Below the pieces are notes generated by a model. That model worked only from the letters and a program-made list of their open reading frames with translations. It did not search any database and was not told the DNA's origin. A stretch of 64,000 nt of DNA from Zasmidium citrigriseum (taxonomy: Eukaryota; Ascomycota; Dothideomycetes; Mycosphaerellales; Mycosphaerellaceae): contig NHNW01000014.1 in the NCBI GenBank assembly GCA_002786025.1, positions 1 to 64,000 on the forward strand, read 5' to 3'. Both the position numbers and the translations under genes were made by a program. Of the stretch, positions 54,321-64,000 are shown one piece after another; the stretch's first letter is position 1, and the number at the start of each line of letters is the position of its first letter.

Positions 54321-55006
54321 GATCAAACGACAGTCTGGGAAATAATAAAAGAGAACGGGCTTCGAGAAGAGCAGACCAGGCGTCTTTGTAGTGAGATGAT
54401 CTCTACTTCGCCGCTCTAGTTCTGATGGAGACTCAAACCCAATGCATCGGGCTTCGATACCTTTTTCGACAGTCGCGGTGGCGAAGTTTGCCTCACGGCA
54501 GTTTCTCCTGCTGCGAGAGATCAATGCAGGTGCACCAGCGGCCGGTACTATTTAAGAGATACTTGCGAGTCCGCTGAATCGGACGGAAAGTTCGATCGAA
54601 TCGAGTGACAGATTTGCAAGTCTATCTGGGCCCAGGCTGAGGCTGTCAGCCTGGGATGGGTATCAAGAATCGCATTGAATTAGACTGCCTAGATCTTGCT
54701 CTGGACCCACCAAGATATGGCTTACATCAGTCGTAAGTATATCAGCGCGTTACGCGTTAAAGACGCTATGCGGCGAAGAGGAACATGCCCAAGTACAGAA
54801 GCGCTGGGACCCCTTCATCTATCAACTCTCTTACCCTTTACTCTCACTTAAGCGTGATTCTGTCCATGGGCCCTCACCTCATTGTCTAGTCGCAGAGCAC
54901 ATACGTGCCGGTCTGGGAATCGATCAGAGAAGCTAAGACACACTTATGTCTCCTGTGATGACTTACCTGCCCGTCAACCCTGCCGTAGAGGACGCACTAC
55001 TCGATG
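54321..55006. promoter_or_regulatory. upstream region of six-hairpin glycosidase
   Basis: About 690 bases that separate the polysaccharide locus from the cysteine-rich locus. No gene seen. Confidence 0.45.
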
Positions 55007-57794
55007 TCAGCCGTGTGTTGCGTGATTTCTCAGCTCTTTTTTGGTGCTTACAAGTCCTTCGGCTCCACAAGGGGCGCTCGCGTCCTGTTCGTAACCATTA
55101 GCTTTGCTTGACTTTCTTGACGATGCCCACGGAGCCTTACGCAGGCGAGGACCCCCCGGTTGTCTTTGAGGTAGCACATCCCATGGGCACTACCAGTGTC
55201 ATAGTCGCAGTTTCCGTTGTCAAGAAAGTCTCCTCCTGAGGGTGGCGTAGAAGATGGAGGTGGATCTGTTTTACAGTTCGTGAGCTGTGCTTGATGTATC
55301 TTGGGGGAAGGGGCAAGGGGTTGTCTTACTGCAGATACAGCCGGCTTGGTGACCATTGCACCTCCAGTTACCGTCGCCGTCCTTTGAACCGTTGCAGTTG
55401 TTAATTGTGCAGCTTTGCGGCTGTCCACAAGTGTTGCTCGTGGGTACCTGCGCCAGAGGTCAGCACAGGAAAACGCTGTGAACCGTGGTACACTCACACA
55501 TTGACAGCCTTTGAAGTTGCCCTGGCAGAATGCATATCCCGAACCGTCAAATGCGCCTGATTACACGTCAACATCGTTTAGTGCAAGAAGATTCATGTCG
55601 ACGGACGTACCTTTACAGCCTCGATCATCGCACGACTGGGGTTGGCCGCAGCTGTTGGAATTCGGAACACACTTGCACCCCGCGAAGTGCCCGTTACAAC
55701 GAGCGGTCCCATCTTGATCGACTGCGCCGTTGCAATGATTCAAGGAGCAGTCTTGTGGCTTTCCACATGTGTTGCTAGTCGGTACACACTGACATCCCGC
55801 GAAATGTCCCTTGCACCTGCGAACGAATGATTAGCAAGATGTTGAATGCGTGACATCCTCGAGCGACTCACGTTGCCAGACCGCTACCGTCGAATGTCCC
55901 ACCGCATTGATTCTTGTCGCAGCTCTGCGGACTTCCGCATGTGTTTGAAGTAGCCTGGCCAAAAATCAGTCCTTGTTGCACATTTCAGCAACCCATCATA
56001 CCTGGCAGACACATCCCGCGAAGTAGTTCGTGCATCTTGCGATACCATCGCTACCGAATGCACCTTGGCAATGATTTAAGTCACAGCTCTGAGCGTTTCC
56101 GCAGGTGTTCGAAGTGGCCTTGCGTTCTGTCAGTCCAAGCTCCTCTTTTCCAATGTTCAGCCATCCTCACTTGACAGACGCAATCAGCAAAATGACCGGT
56201 ACAACTAAATCATCCAAGTCAGATATATGCATCCTTCTGGAAGCTGATGAACGTACCGAGCAATGCCATCTGCGCCAAACTTCCCAGCGCATTGCCCGGC
56301 ATCGCAGCTCTGAGAATTGCCGCATTGAGAGGCCTGCGGTGCACATCGACATCCAGCGTAATTAGCCTTGCAGGTTGCTACGCCGTTTGAATCAAATGAT
56401 CCTTGGCCTACCATCCTTAGCATTTTCGTTGCGCGCGACAACATGTAGCGGAGCATCTCACTCACATCCGCCGGCATTGCAGCTCTGTGGAGTGCCACAG
56501 AGATCATTTTGAGGTATGCAGGGGCAACCTGCATAATTGGCCGTGCATACAGCCTGGTTGTTGGAGTTGAACTTCCCGGCGCAGCCTCCCGCATCACACG
56601 ACTGTTTTTGACCGCACTGGGTGCTTTGGGGTATCTGAAGTCCTTAGTACAGTCTTCGTCTATTTGATATGTGTAGTGACCTTGCTTACACATGGACAGC
56701 CTGCATAATTGCCCGTGCACACAGCCTGGTCGTTTGAGTCGAATTTTCCGGCGCAGCCTCCGGCATCACACGACTGCTTTTGGCCGCATAGATCACTCTG
56801 AGGGATACAAGGGCAGCCGGCATAGTTGCCCGTGCATACAGCCTGGTTGTTCGAGTCGAATTTACCGGCGCAGCCTCCCGCGTCGCACGACTGTTTCTGG
56901 CCGCAGAGATCACTCTGGGGGAGACAGGGACACCCTGCGTAATTGGCTGTACAGACAGCCTGATTGCTTGAATTAAACTTACCGGCGCAGCCTCCAGCAT
57001 CGCATGGCTGCTTTTGGCCACATTGGTCGCTTTGAGGAACGCAAGGACAGCCGGCGAAACTTCCCTTGCATGTTGCTTGGTGATCATCGTCAAAAGAGCC
57101 TGTCAAAGTTAGCAATTATTCATCGATCAAAAGGCAAGAACTTTGACCATTGCAGTTGTTCATATCACAGCTTTGCTTAGTCCCGCACATCTGCGAGCTT
57201 GGAATGCATGCACAACCAGCACCAAACAGCTTACAAGTGGCAGTGCCATCGCTGTTGAACCTACTCGCCGCGATTAGTGTCAGCTCCATGATGTACAGCT
57301 CTTCATGCTCGATGTTGAGACGAACTGTCCAGCATTGCACCCATTTGCATCGCAGCTTTCTCCCTCATCGCAAGAAAAGCCCGGAGTGTTTTTTGTGGGA
57401 GTACAGTCGCAATTCGCTTGAGATCCGGCTCGGCATGCTCCTCTTCCTCCGGAAAAGGTACCAGAACATCCCGCAGCTTCACAGAACTGTGCAGATGTGG
57501 CGCATGAAACCACCGGCGCTGTACTTGTCGAAGTTGAAATTGGCACAATGACTGAGGGTGGCTGGTCATGTTGTCAGTGACGTAAGGACCAATCGACCGG
57601 TTGATGGAATGACTTACGAATCTGAAGAAAGACACTGGGCCTGGTTGCTGGTACAGAGCAGGGCAGAGGTTGTCAGCCCGTTTGACAAGCGGATTGCTGT
57701 TGTTGCCGCCAATCTCGCTCATGGAGTCGTATGTTCCTTCTGGTAGAATGGTTGCCTTTGCCGCGAGGGCAGAAAATATCAACAATGGCCACAT
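55007..57794 (-). CDS. secreted protein with about 12 six-cysteine modules
   Basis: Fourteen exons: 57794-57618, 57561-57326, 57260-57148, 57099-56690, 56634-56466, 56407-56257, 56204-56171, 56118-56002, 55954-55872, 55816-55611, 55556-55498, 55447-55330, 55265-55141 and 55084-55007. All 13 introns are 47-65 bases and all phases agree, giving 691 residues. A signal peptide (MWPLLIFSALAAKAT), a Lys-Arg site near 39 and a Ser/Thr stretch precede about 12 modules of 39 residues with spacing C-x5-C-x-C-x6-C-x4-C-x4-C (typical half: CGQKQSCDAGGCAGKFDSN). Modules in exons 4-5 are nearly identical at a 117-base period. The last intron (GTAAGG, branch GCTAATG) is optional; without it the stop is at 55048. 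No catalytic motif. Family unknown to me. Confidence 0.82.
56466..57099 (-). repeat. 117-bp coding tandem repeat
   Basis: Within exons 4 and 5 of the cysteine-module gene, copies repeat every 117 bases (39 codons), for instance at about 56700, 56817 and 56934, with only scattered differences. The similarity points to recent duplication or gene conversion. Confidence 0.8.
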
Positions 57795-58381
57795 TATTGA
57801 AGCGCGAAAAGATACTGCCTGCTTGACACTATTGGAGATTGTGGCCTCTTTGACAATTCAAGAAGACAGGTCGACATTGAAGTTGTGCTTCTACATGCCA
57901 AATTAGTGCAAAGACTCATGATCCTTCCTGACCATTTTGGGCATCTTCGTACGCTTATGCCATATTTCTATTCTTCTCGTATTCTAACTTTTAGATGCGG
58001 CTCTTGGTACACGACTAGCGTGCTGACAGTAGAGCACTAGGCACGGATGTGAGCCACAGACCGTAATGGTGCCCCTAAGAACGAATCGACGTCGACTGCT
58101 TCATCAATTGCATTCAACGCTAGGCCCGTCTGCGCAAATGCAGCACTAACATACGGTTGAACATACAAGTCTGCAGGCTGACAGGCTGCAATGATTATCT
58201 GCATCGGAAAAGACAGAAGTGCTCCACGGAGAGAAATTCCATTTTCGGTCGGTGGAATTTGTAGAGTTTATGACACGGAGCGTGCATTGAGCGAGCAACA
58301 GTCTTCTCGAACAACTCTTAAGAAGTCTTTACTTTCCGTGCTTTTCGTTCGAATCAGACACTAGTCTGTTTTATCGTTGCA
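57795..58381. promoter_or_regulatory. divergent promoter of the two cysteine-module genes
   Basis: 587 bases between the start codons of the long (minus) and short (plus) six-cysteine genes. A head-to-head arrangement of two members of one family suggests co-expression. No motif identified. Confidence 0.5.
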
Positions 58382-59001
58382 ATGTATTTCACCAACTACA
58401 TTCGAGGCCTGACTTTGTTTTTGCTGGCCTCATCGGCCGCTGCAAACCCATTCAACGCTCGAGAGCGCTCTGCGGCCCTTTCTACGCAGAGCTGCGGTTC
58501 GCCTCAGTCCTGTGACATCTCAGGCTGCAACGGTGTCTTTGATAGCTCGGGTGTTGCAAGATGCACTGCAGGTACGAGAGACTGAGTATCGTGCGGAGGA
58601 GACGATCGACTGATGCTCTACAGGAAGCTCAGCTGGATGCGAATGCTTGGCACAGCCTGATCAGTGTGGCCAGCATCAATCTTGCGACCTCAATGGTTGC
58701 GTAAGATGAACCCTTCTCCGACGCCTAGCAATCTTCGAGCTCATACTTTCTTCACAGCAAGGCGTCTTTGATTCCAGTGGAGTCGCCCGATGTGCTGGCA
58801 AGTTCAAGGGCTGCCAATGTTTGCCGACCAAGACCCAATGTGGTCAGCCTCAATCATGCGCCCTCAACGGATGTGCAGGCAGCGCGACTAACGGTCAGAG
58901 TGCCACATGCAAAGGTATAGGCTCGCAACGTCCATGTAGACATCAAAAGCTAACTGTGCAAAGGGAGATTTGCGGGTTGTCCATGCCTCTTGAGCCACTA
59001 A
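58382..59001 (+). CDS. secreted protein with about three six-cysteine modules
   Basis: Exons 58382-58571, 58624-58700, 58758-58914 and 58964-59001 with introns of 52, 57 and 49 bases (last one with a GCTAACTG branch) give 153 residues. A signal peptide (MYFTNYIRGLTLFLLASSAA) is followed by a short propeptide-like stretch and modules of the same kind as in the 55007-57794 gene: SCGSPQSCDISGCNGVFDSS, DQCGQHQSCDLNGCQGVFDS, QCGQPQSCALNGC, ending FAGCPCLLSH just after the second-third cysteines of a module. Simple frames stop after exon 1, so the gene is easily missed. Function unknown; likely an extracellular partner or paralogue of the long protein. Confidence 0.8.
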
Positions 59002-60371
59002 CAGCGTGGCTGGATACCTAACAGCTTGAGTCGTTTTTGAATTGCAGTGGCAGTAGTCAACAGCCGGCACACAGAAATTGGGGCCTGTTGAAGTTGAAAC
59101 TCAGGGGAGTCGTTGCCAACCTCATCCAGTCTTTTGACCCTCTTATGAGTACCCAGTCACTCGTTTGTTCCTGATCGATCAATGAGACAATTTCTCGAGA
59201 TGCACTTTCAATAAAGCCATTTTCGTGCAATGTCCTACACATACACTGCCACAAGAGTTGTCTGTCGCTGGACAGGATTGAAACACTTACTCAACACGAA
59301 TTAGCAAGCGGATTTGTTCTGTGTAGGCACTCGATGAATTTACACTTCAAGTTCGAATGCCAGAGACAACTTGATAGATCTAGCTGTGCATGGAACACGA
59401 CTTTCTCAGGACCTCAACTAAAAGCTCCATATCTATTGTAGCGGCCAACCTTGATTAGCAACCTTTCAACTACCGCGTCTGCCCAAAGTCTTGTTGGCCC
59501 CTAAGAGGAGTCTCCAGCTTGTAGTACAGGACTCGGGGTGCCTGAAGCGACATCATTGGCACAGAGAAGCTCTCTGTCTTCGAGATTCAGGTCTTAAGGA
59601 GTATTAACGCCTTTCCCAGTACACAACAGGGTCTCTCAAAGGCGGTGAGGTATTTAGGCTGGCCTGCGAAAGTGTATTCGTTCATGCCGTCTGAGCTCTT
59701 GGCCATTACAGCGCTAGCAGGCCGACCCAGTAGTCTGTCAGATCTTGCTCTCGAGCTGACACTTGCATCGGAGCTTTGCTTAATGATTGGTATCTTTGTT
59801 TGCCGCTCCGAAATGGTCACTGGTGGGACCGACAGCTGACCAGAAAGCCCTCCTGACAGCTCAAATTCGGCATCTTGACTACTGCAGGTCGTGAGACTTA
59901 GTAGTGGACGGAACTTGCTGACAGCATCGGCCTGACCCTAGTGCTCACATTTCAATCGCCAATTAGAATTGAGCGAGCCAAGTGTGCCGGCAGACGGAGT
60001 ATATTTCCGAGACAGGGCAAATATGTCCCAAACAGGCCGCTAAAGCCGCTAGCGACAGGACTAGGCACTCGCCTCTTGAGTGCCTTTTGACCTGAAGGAA
60101 AGTTGAGCAGAAGTGGGTTGTATCACTAGATGGGTAGTTACGAGAGACTAGCATGTTCAGGAAGAGTTGCACGCTTTGTTACGCCGGACACGACGGCCCA
60201 ACTTGCCTGAATGGTAAGGCTCTAATATGGCCTTGTGGCTTGGATAGGCCAATCACGAGCTTTCCAAAGGCCTGCATGGTGATCGCTGAGCCCTAGATCG
60301 TAGCATATACATCTGAAAGCTCAAGTCTAGAGATACTCGAGTATCTTTGCCATCTTTTCTCTTCGCTCAAA
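59002..60371. other. intergenic, no gene seen
   Basis: 1.37 kb with only short frames. No cysteine-module remnant was found in it. Confidence 0.45.
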
Positions 60372-62724
60372 ATGCCTTTGCCTCATCTTTTGTTGAGTAT
60401 CGCCATACTCGCCGCGGGCGCTACCTGTCAAACGCTCCATTGCAACACGGTCAGCGGCGGGTGCGACCAAGGCAAGGCCAACCAGGATGCTTTGCAGGGA
60501 GCCATCGACCGGTTCGATACGTCGAAAGGATATGGAGGTCAACTGATCTTTTCGTCATTTCTCAAGGGAACCGTTCTGGCACAGATCTCGTACTCCTGCA
60601 GCGACGCAAGTGTCAACCCTCCAGTGATTGGAGGTGATACCGTTCAGTCTCTGTAAGATTATCTCCTTGATGTCGTTGGCGGATTGTTCAACACTGCTCA
60701 CTGTTATCAACAGCCTCTCGCAAATCCGTTCCTGTGACAATCAGTGTGGCTCAATCTCAGTCTCTGACGGCTCATCATGCGGTTTCGGCGTCCTTATTGA
60801 CAGTAACGCCGGTAATGAAGATTGCTTCTCGAAAGCCATTAACATTGTTCCTGTCGGTACCTCAAAACCAAGTCCGCCGTCCACACCAACAAAGACCACC
60901 TCATCGACCACCGCGCCAGTGACGAGCGTTCCGGCGTCCGTCGTCAGCGCAGATGCAAGCGATGTCCAGAGCAAGGTCAAAGATGCGCAGTCGAAGGTCA
61001 ACGCTTTCAAAGACAACCCCAACGACAGTACCTTGAGCGACACCCAGCAGGCCGTAAAGAACGCCCAATCTAGCGCAAAGAAGGCACAAAGCGACGTCCA
61101 AGGCGACTCGTCCGACTGGGGTGACTTCTTGAATGACATTTCCAGCACCCTGTCGCACCTGGGAGACGCGGCTGCAGCGCTCGAAGGGGCGGCAGCAACA
61201 GCAGCAACGGCAGCCGCAGCCGCCGCCGCTATAAGTGAGTCTTTGATCCAGTCAAAGGACTACATTTGATGATAACTAATTCTCCCTATAGGCGGAGCCT
61301 CTGCGGCTGCTGCGGCTGCCGTGGCTGCGGCTGCATCGAACAGCAACAACAATCAAAACCCAACCACGGCTCCTCCCCCACCAACGATGTCGCCCACCAC
61401 CATGTCCACTGTATCCACTTCCACGAGCACTCAGACTTGTCCTATATGTGTCGCCTGCGCTGATGCAACCTTACCACCAGAGGCTAGCACGCCCGAAGAG
61501 ACGGATACGCCCGACGACTCTACCGGTGCGACAAATGCCAGCAGGCGAAGAACCCTCGTCAAACGAGTCAACAATCGAAAGATGATCACTGTCTGCAGCG
61601 CCACATACCAAAGTAGACCCTACGTGGTCGGCGCGAGTGGCTTCAATTTTCCTTTCTACGGATACTCGGAGGTCGTCAATGTATGCACTTGGGACCCATC
61701 CACCAAGTTTGGCATTCAAGTCACACCACCGGGACCTATGCCAGGAACCGTTGGAGGCTCTTACGCCACAGAGCATATCTTCGAGGCACAGGAAGTGGCA
61801 CAGTTCTTAAACAGCATTAGCGGGTGTGGATCCAATGACTTGCTTAAAAAGTAAGGCGATTCCATCCAACTCTGGGCATCTGTGGACCATGAGCTGATTC
61901 TCTTCACTTGTTAGGTACGTTCTCCGTACGGCCGCATGGCCCGGCATAGCCAATGCGGCAGCCAATATGCCATTCAACAAGGCCGGTCCAGGCGGGACCA
62001 CGGTCAGAAGTGCGTCGGCAGCAGATGAGTTAATGTGGAACCTCTCTTCAAACGACAACCCTGAAGAGCTTGTCTTCTTGGACAAGAACTTGAACAGTGT
62101 CAAGCAAGCCGTATGTAACTGCATCGGAGAAATCACGCGCTGAGACAGCACGCGCTTCGAGAGCTGACCGTATCTGCAGGTGTTCGATCAAACCACCACA
62201 GGCTTCCGATTCACCGCAAATACTGACGAGAAGCTGGCCGAAATTACCAGGCTCGGTATCCTCGCCCAATACCTATCGACCGATGAGATCTCGGAGATCT
62301 ACCGCACAGTCAGCGCTAGAATGCTGGCCACGATGCAACGACTGGACAACACCATCGAAGATAGCTCACTTTCTGCGGTATGTCAGTATGGACCATGCGA
62401 CACTCACAAGTTGCTAACCGCACATCCATGAAACAGCCCACAATCAACGGCAATCCAGTCAGTTTTGCCCAATTATACAGAAACTGGCACCACCAGTTTC
62501 TCGCGTCCATCATCGTCCCGCCGCAAACAGGGATGACGGCAGCTAAGCAGGACGCCATAGATCAAGTCAATGCCTTGACTAGCCGAGGATATCTCCAACC
62601 ATTCATTGACAGATACGTGGCCAAGATCAATTCAAACATGGCAGCAGGTGCTCTGATTGATCCTGGAAAATGGCAAGATGTTCAACTAGATTTGAGCGTA
62701 GCAGATCCGATAGCCAATGGATAG
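60372..62724 (+). CDS. large secreted multidomain protein, unknown function
   Basis: Six exons (60372-60652, 60714-61234, 61292-61850, 61915-62110, 62180-62377, 62437-62724) with introns of 57-69 bases and consistent phases give 680 residues. Order: signal peptide (MPLPHLLLSIAILAAGATCQ); a small domain at about 22-150 with eight cysteines (LHCNTVSGGCDQGKANQDAL, SCDNQCGSIS); a Thr/Pro linker; a coiled-coil-like DVQSKVKDAQSKVNAF region (about 195-255); an Ala-rich tract; a CPICVAC element; dibasic sites near 350-358 (SRRRTLVKRVNNRK); and a C-terminal domain with YATEHIFEAQEVAQFL near 425-440. I recall similar EHxFE domains near killer-toxin-like GH18 chitinases of fungi, but this is a weak memory. 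Third secreted gene of the locus. Confidence 0.78.
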
Positions 62725-63214
62725 TGGCCGGCCCCAAGGGACAGATGTGATGCTCCGATGGGGGATCCAAATTATGTTCGTGCAGCGGTGTCATAGCTTG
62801 TTGTGAGCAAATTCATATAGAAGCTTGTCAATCCAGATGCGTTACAGCGTAACGTCAGTCACGAACATTCTCTACTCCTTCTCAATTTGACTTCTGAGCT
62901 ATATCCACACTCATCTTGAAGTGCCCAAGTCCACCCTGACCTGAACAAAGTTCCGTTTCAAAGCTGAGAAGCAGAGCTGTTCGTGATAGGAAGAAATCAT
63001 GGACATGAATCAAAAAGCTCAAACCAGAGATTTCTCTCCTGCAGTCCGACTCGTGTCCATCAAATTTATGTGTGTCCGCTGAGAGAAAGTCGAAGGAGGT
63101 AGTCGTGTCGTCCTTAGGGCTCGTGCCAAGACCTGCTGATTAAGCCAAGTGAATAGACTTCGGCTACTGTTCCGATCGCGCGACCTCACCTTCCTCGAGT
63201 CCATCACAACCACA
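62725..63214. other. intergenic, upstream of cnxE-like gene
   Basis: About 490 bases without a recognisable gene. Confidence 0.45.
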
Positions 63215-64000
63215 ATGTCAACCCCTGGAAAGCTACGAGCCGCCATCCTCGTCATATCGGAGACAGCTTCGAAGGATCCGTCTACAGACAAGTGCATACT
63301 AACGCTGCAAGATGTCTTCTCGGAGCAGGGCGGAGACCAATGGTCCACTGAGTCGAGCATCGTGACGGACAATACCTTGGACATCCAGCGAGCGATTACT
63401 CAGTGGACCGACTGCGAAAGTCCCGTCAACTTGGTGATAACCAGTGGAGGGACCGGTTTCACGCAAAAAGATGTCACGCCTGAGGTAAGTTTCATGACTC
63501 AATCGCTTCGTATCTCCTTCGGAAAGACACATACTTCGATTTAGAGTTGGCTTTGGCCACAAGTATAGACAGCCTTAAACTATAGTTGACATTCTATTTA
63601 GTCAGTCGCACCACTGCTGCATAAGCAGGCATCCGGCCTTGTGCATACCATGCTTGCCACATCATTGGCAGTGACGCCTTGTAAGTCAACGCATCCCAAC
63701 AATAACGACCCTTTAGCCGATGAGTGTGTACAGTTGCCGCCATGGCACGCCCGGTCGCAGGCGTCCGCAACAAAACGCTGATACTCACATTGCCCGGATC
63801 TCCGAAAGGCGCAAAGGAAAACCTCGAGGCTGTCTTGAAGCTCCTTCCACACGCCTGCCAACAAGCTGCGGGAGCAGACTCCAGAACATTACATGCAGGC
63901 GGTGTCAAGAAGCTTGAGAAGGATGCCGGCGTCAGTGCTTCGAGCCAACCGGCATCAGGCGGCCACAGCCATGATCATTCACATTCCCACTCCCACTCCC
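63215..64000 (+). CDS. cnxE: molybdenum cofactor synthesis protein (gephyrin/CnxE type), 5' part
   Basis: Three exons lie in the window (63215-63484, 63602-63680, 63734 onward) with introns of 117 and 53 bases; the gene runs off the end. The MogA/MoaB-like G domain begins KLRAAILVISETASKD and contains VNLVITSGGTGFTQKDVTPE, a VAPLLHKQASGLVHTML helix, RPVAGVRNKTLILTLPGSPK and KENLEAVLKLLPHACQQAAG. This domain adenylates molybdopterin. A His-rich linker (GGHSHDHSHSHSHS) starts at the window edge; in fungal CnxE and gephyrin a linker joins the G domain to the molybdate-inserting E domain, which must lie downstream. Frame scans break at both introns. Confidence 0.92.

Noticed and set aside
56466..57099. 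Regular repeats resembling a CRISPR array
   Set aside because: The repeat has no unique spacers, the period is 39 codons, and it is coding sequence in a eukaryotic genome.

Overview
The window is nuclear DNA of a filamentous ascomycete, most likely a Dothideomycete (perhaps Mycosphaerellales-like). The evidence is genes with many short introns (about 47-70 bases, GT...AG, often with a CTAAC/CTAAT-like branch site), and fungal-only families: AA1-like secreted proteins, 2EXR/F-box-like proteins, a fungal cyanide-hydratase-type nitrilase and a fungal GT2 polysaccharide synthase. The first 7.96 kb also carry an extreme scar of repeat-induced point mutation (RIP). No rRNA, convincing tRNA, CRISPR array or phage element was seen.

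Layout. (1) 1-7960 is a RIP-destroyed repeat island. CpA and TpG are almost absent and no ORF survives, but I could still read on the minus strand a charged coding relic (about 490-3150) and a Ty3/gypsy retroelement (about 3600-6950: zinc knuckle, RT, RNase H), and on the plus strand a Tc1/mariner transposase (about 7020-7830). (2) 8.5-14.4 kb: small secreted protein, cyclase-family hydrolase, EthD-like protein, an array of six decayed 130-185 bp repeats, and a membrane glycoprotein. (3) 15.1-26 kb is mainly housekeeping: SYF1 splicing factor, V-ATPase subunit D, a secreted acidic protein, a low-complexity basic protein and an enoyl-CoA hydratase. (4) 26-31 kb: a mucin-like membrane protein, then four tandem plus-strand paralogues of a 2EXR/F-box-like family. 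(5) 31.4-42.2 kb: SDR, methyltransferase, transcription-factor-like protein, AA1-like secreted protein, nitrilase/cyanide hydratase, BUB3 and an F-box/LRR-like protein.

(6) 42.4-54.3 kb looks like an extracellular polysaccharide locus: a fusion of a catalytically degenerate GH16-like ectodomain to an acyltransferase-3 membrane domain, a second acyltransferase-3, a processive-type GT2 synthase transcribed divergently from it, and a secreted six-hairpin glycosidase. Together they could make, O-acylate, bind and trim a surface glucan or other exopolysaccharide; this is inference from families and order.

(7) 55-62.7 kb holds a secreted cysteine-rich locus. A 14-exon gene encodes about 12 copies of a 39-residue, six-cysteine module; a divergent 4-exon gene encodes about three copies of the same module; and a 680-residue secreted multidomain protein follows. 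This array is the strongest candidate for something undescribed. (8) The window ends inside a gephyrin/CnxE-type molybdenum-cofactor gene.

Gene models were built by hand from reading frame, splice-site and phase consistency plus family knowledge. Where several starts are possible the choice is stated.
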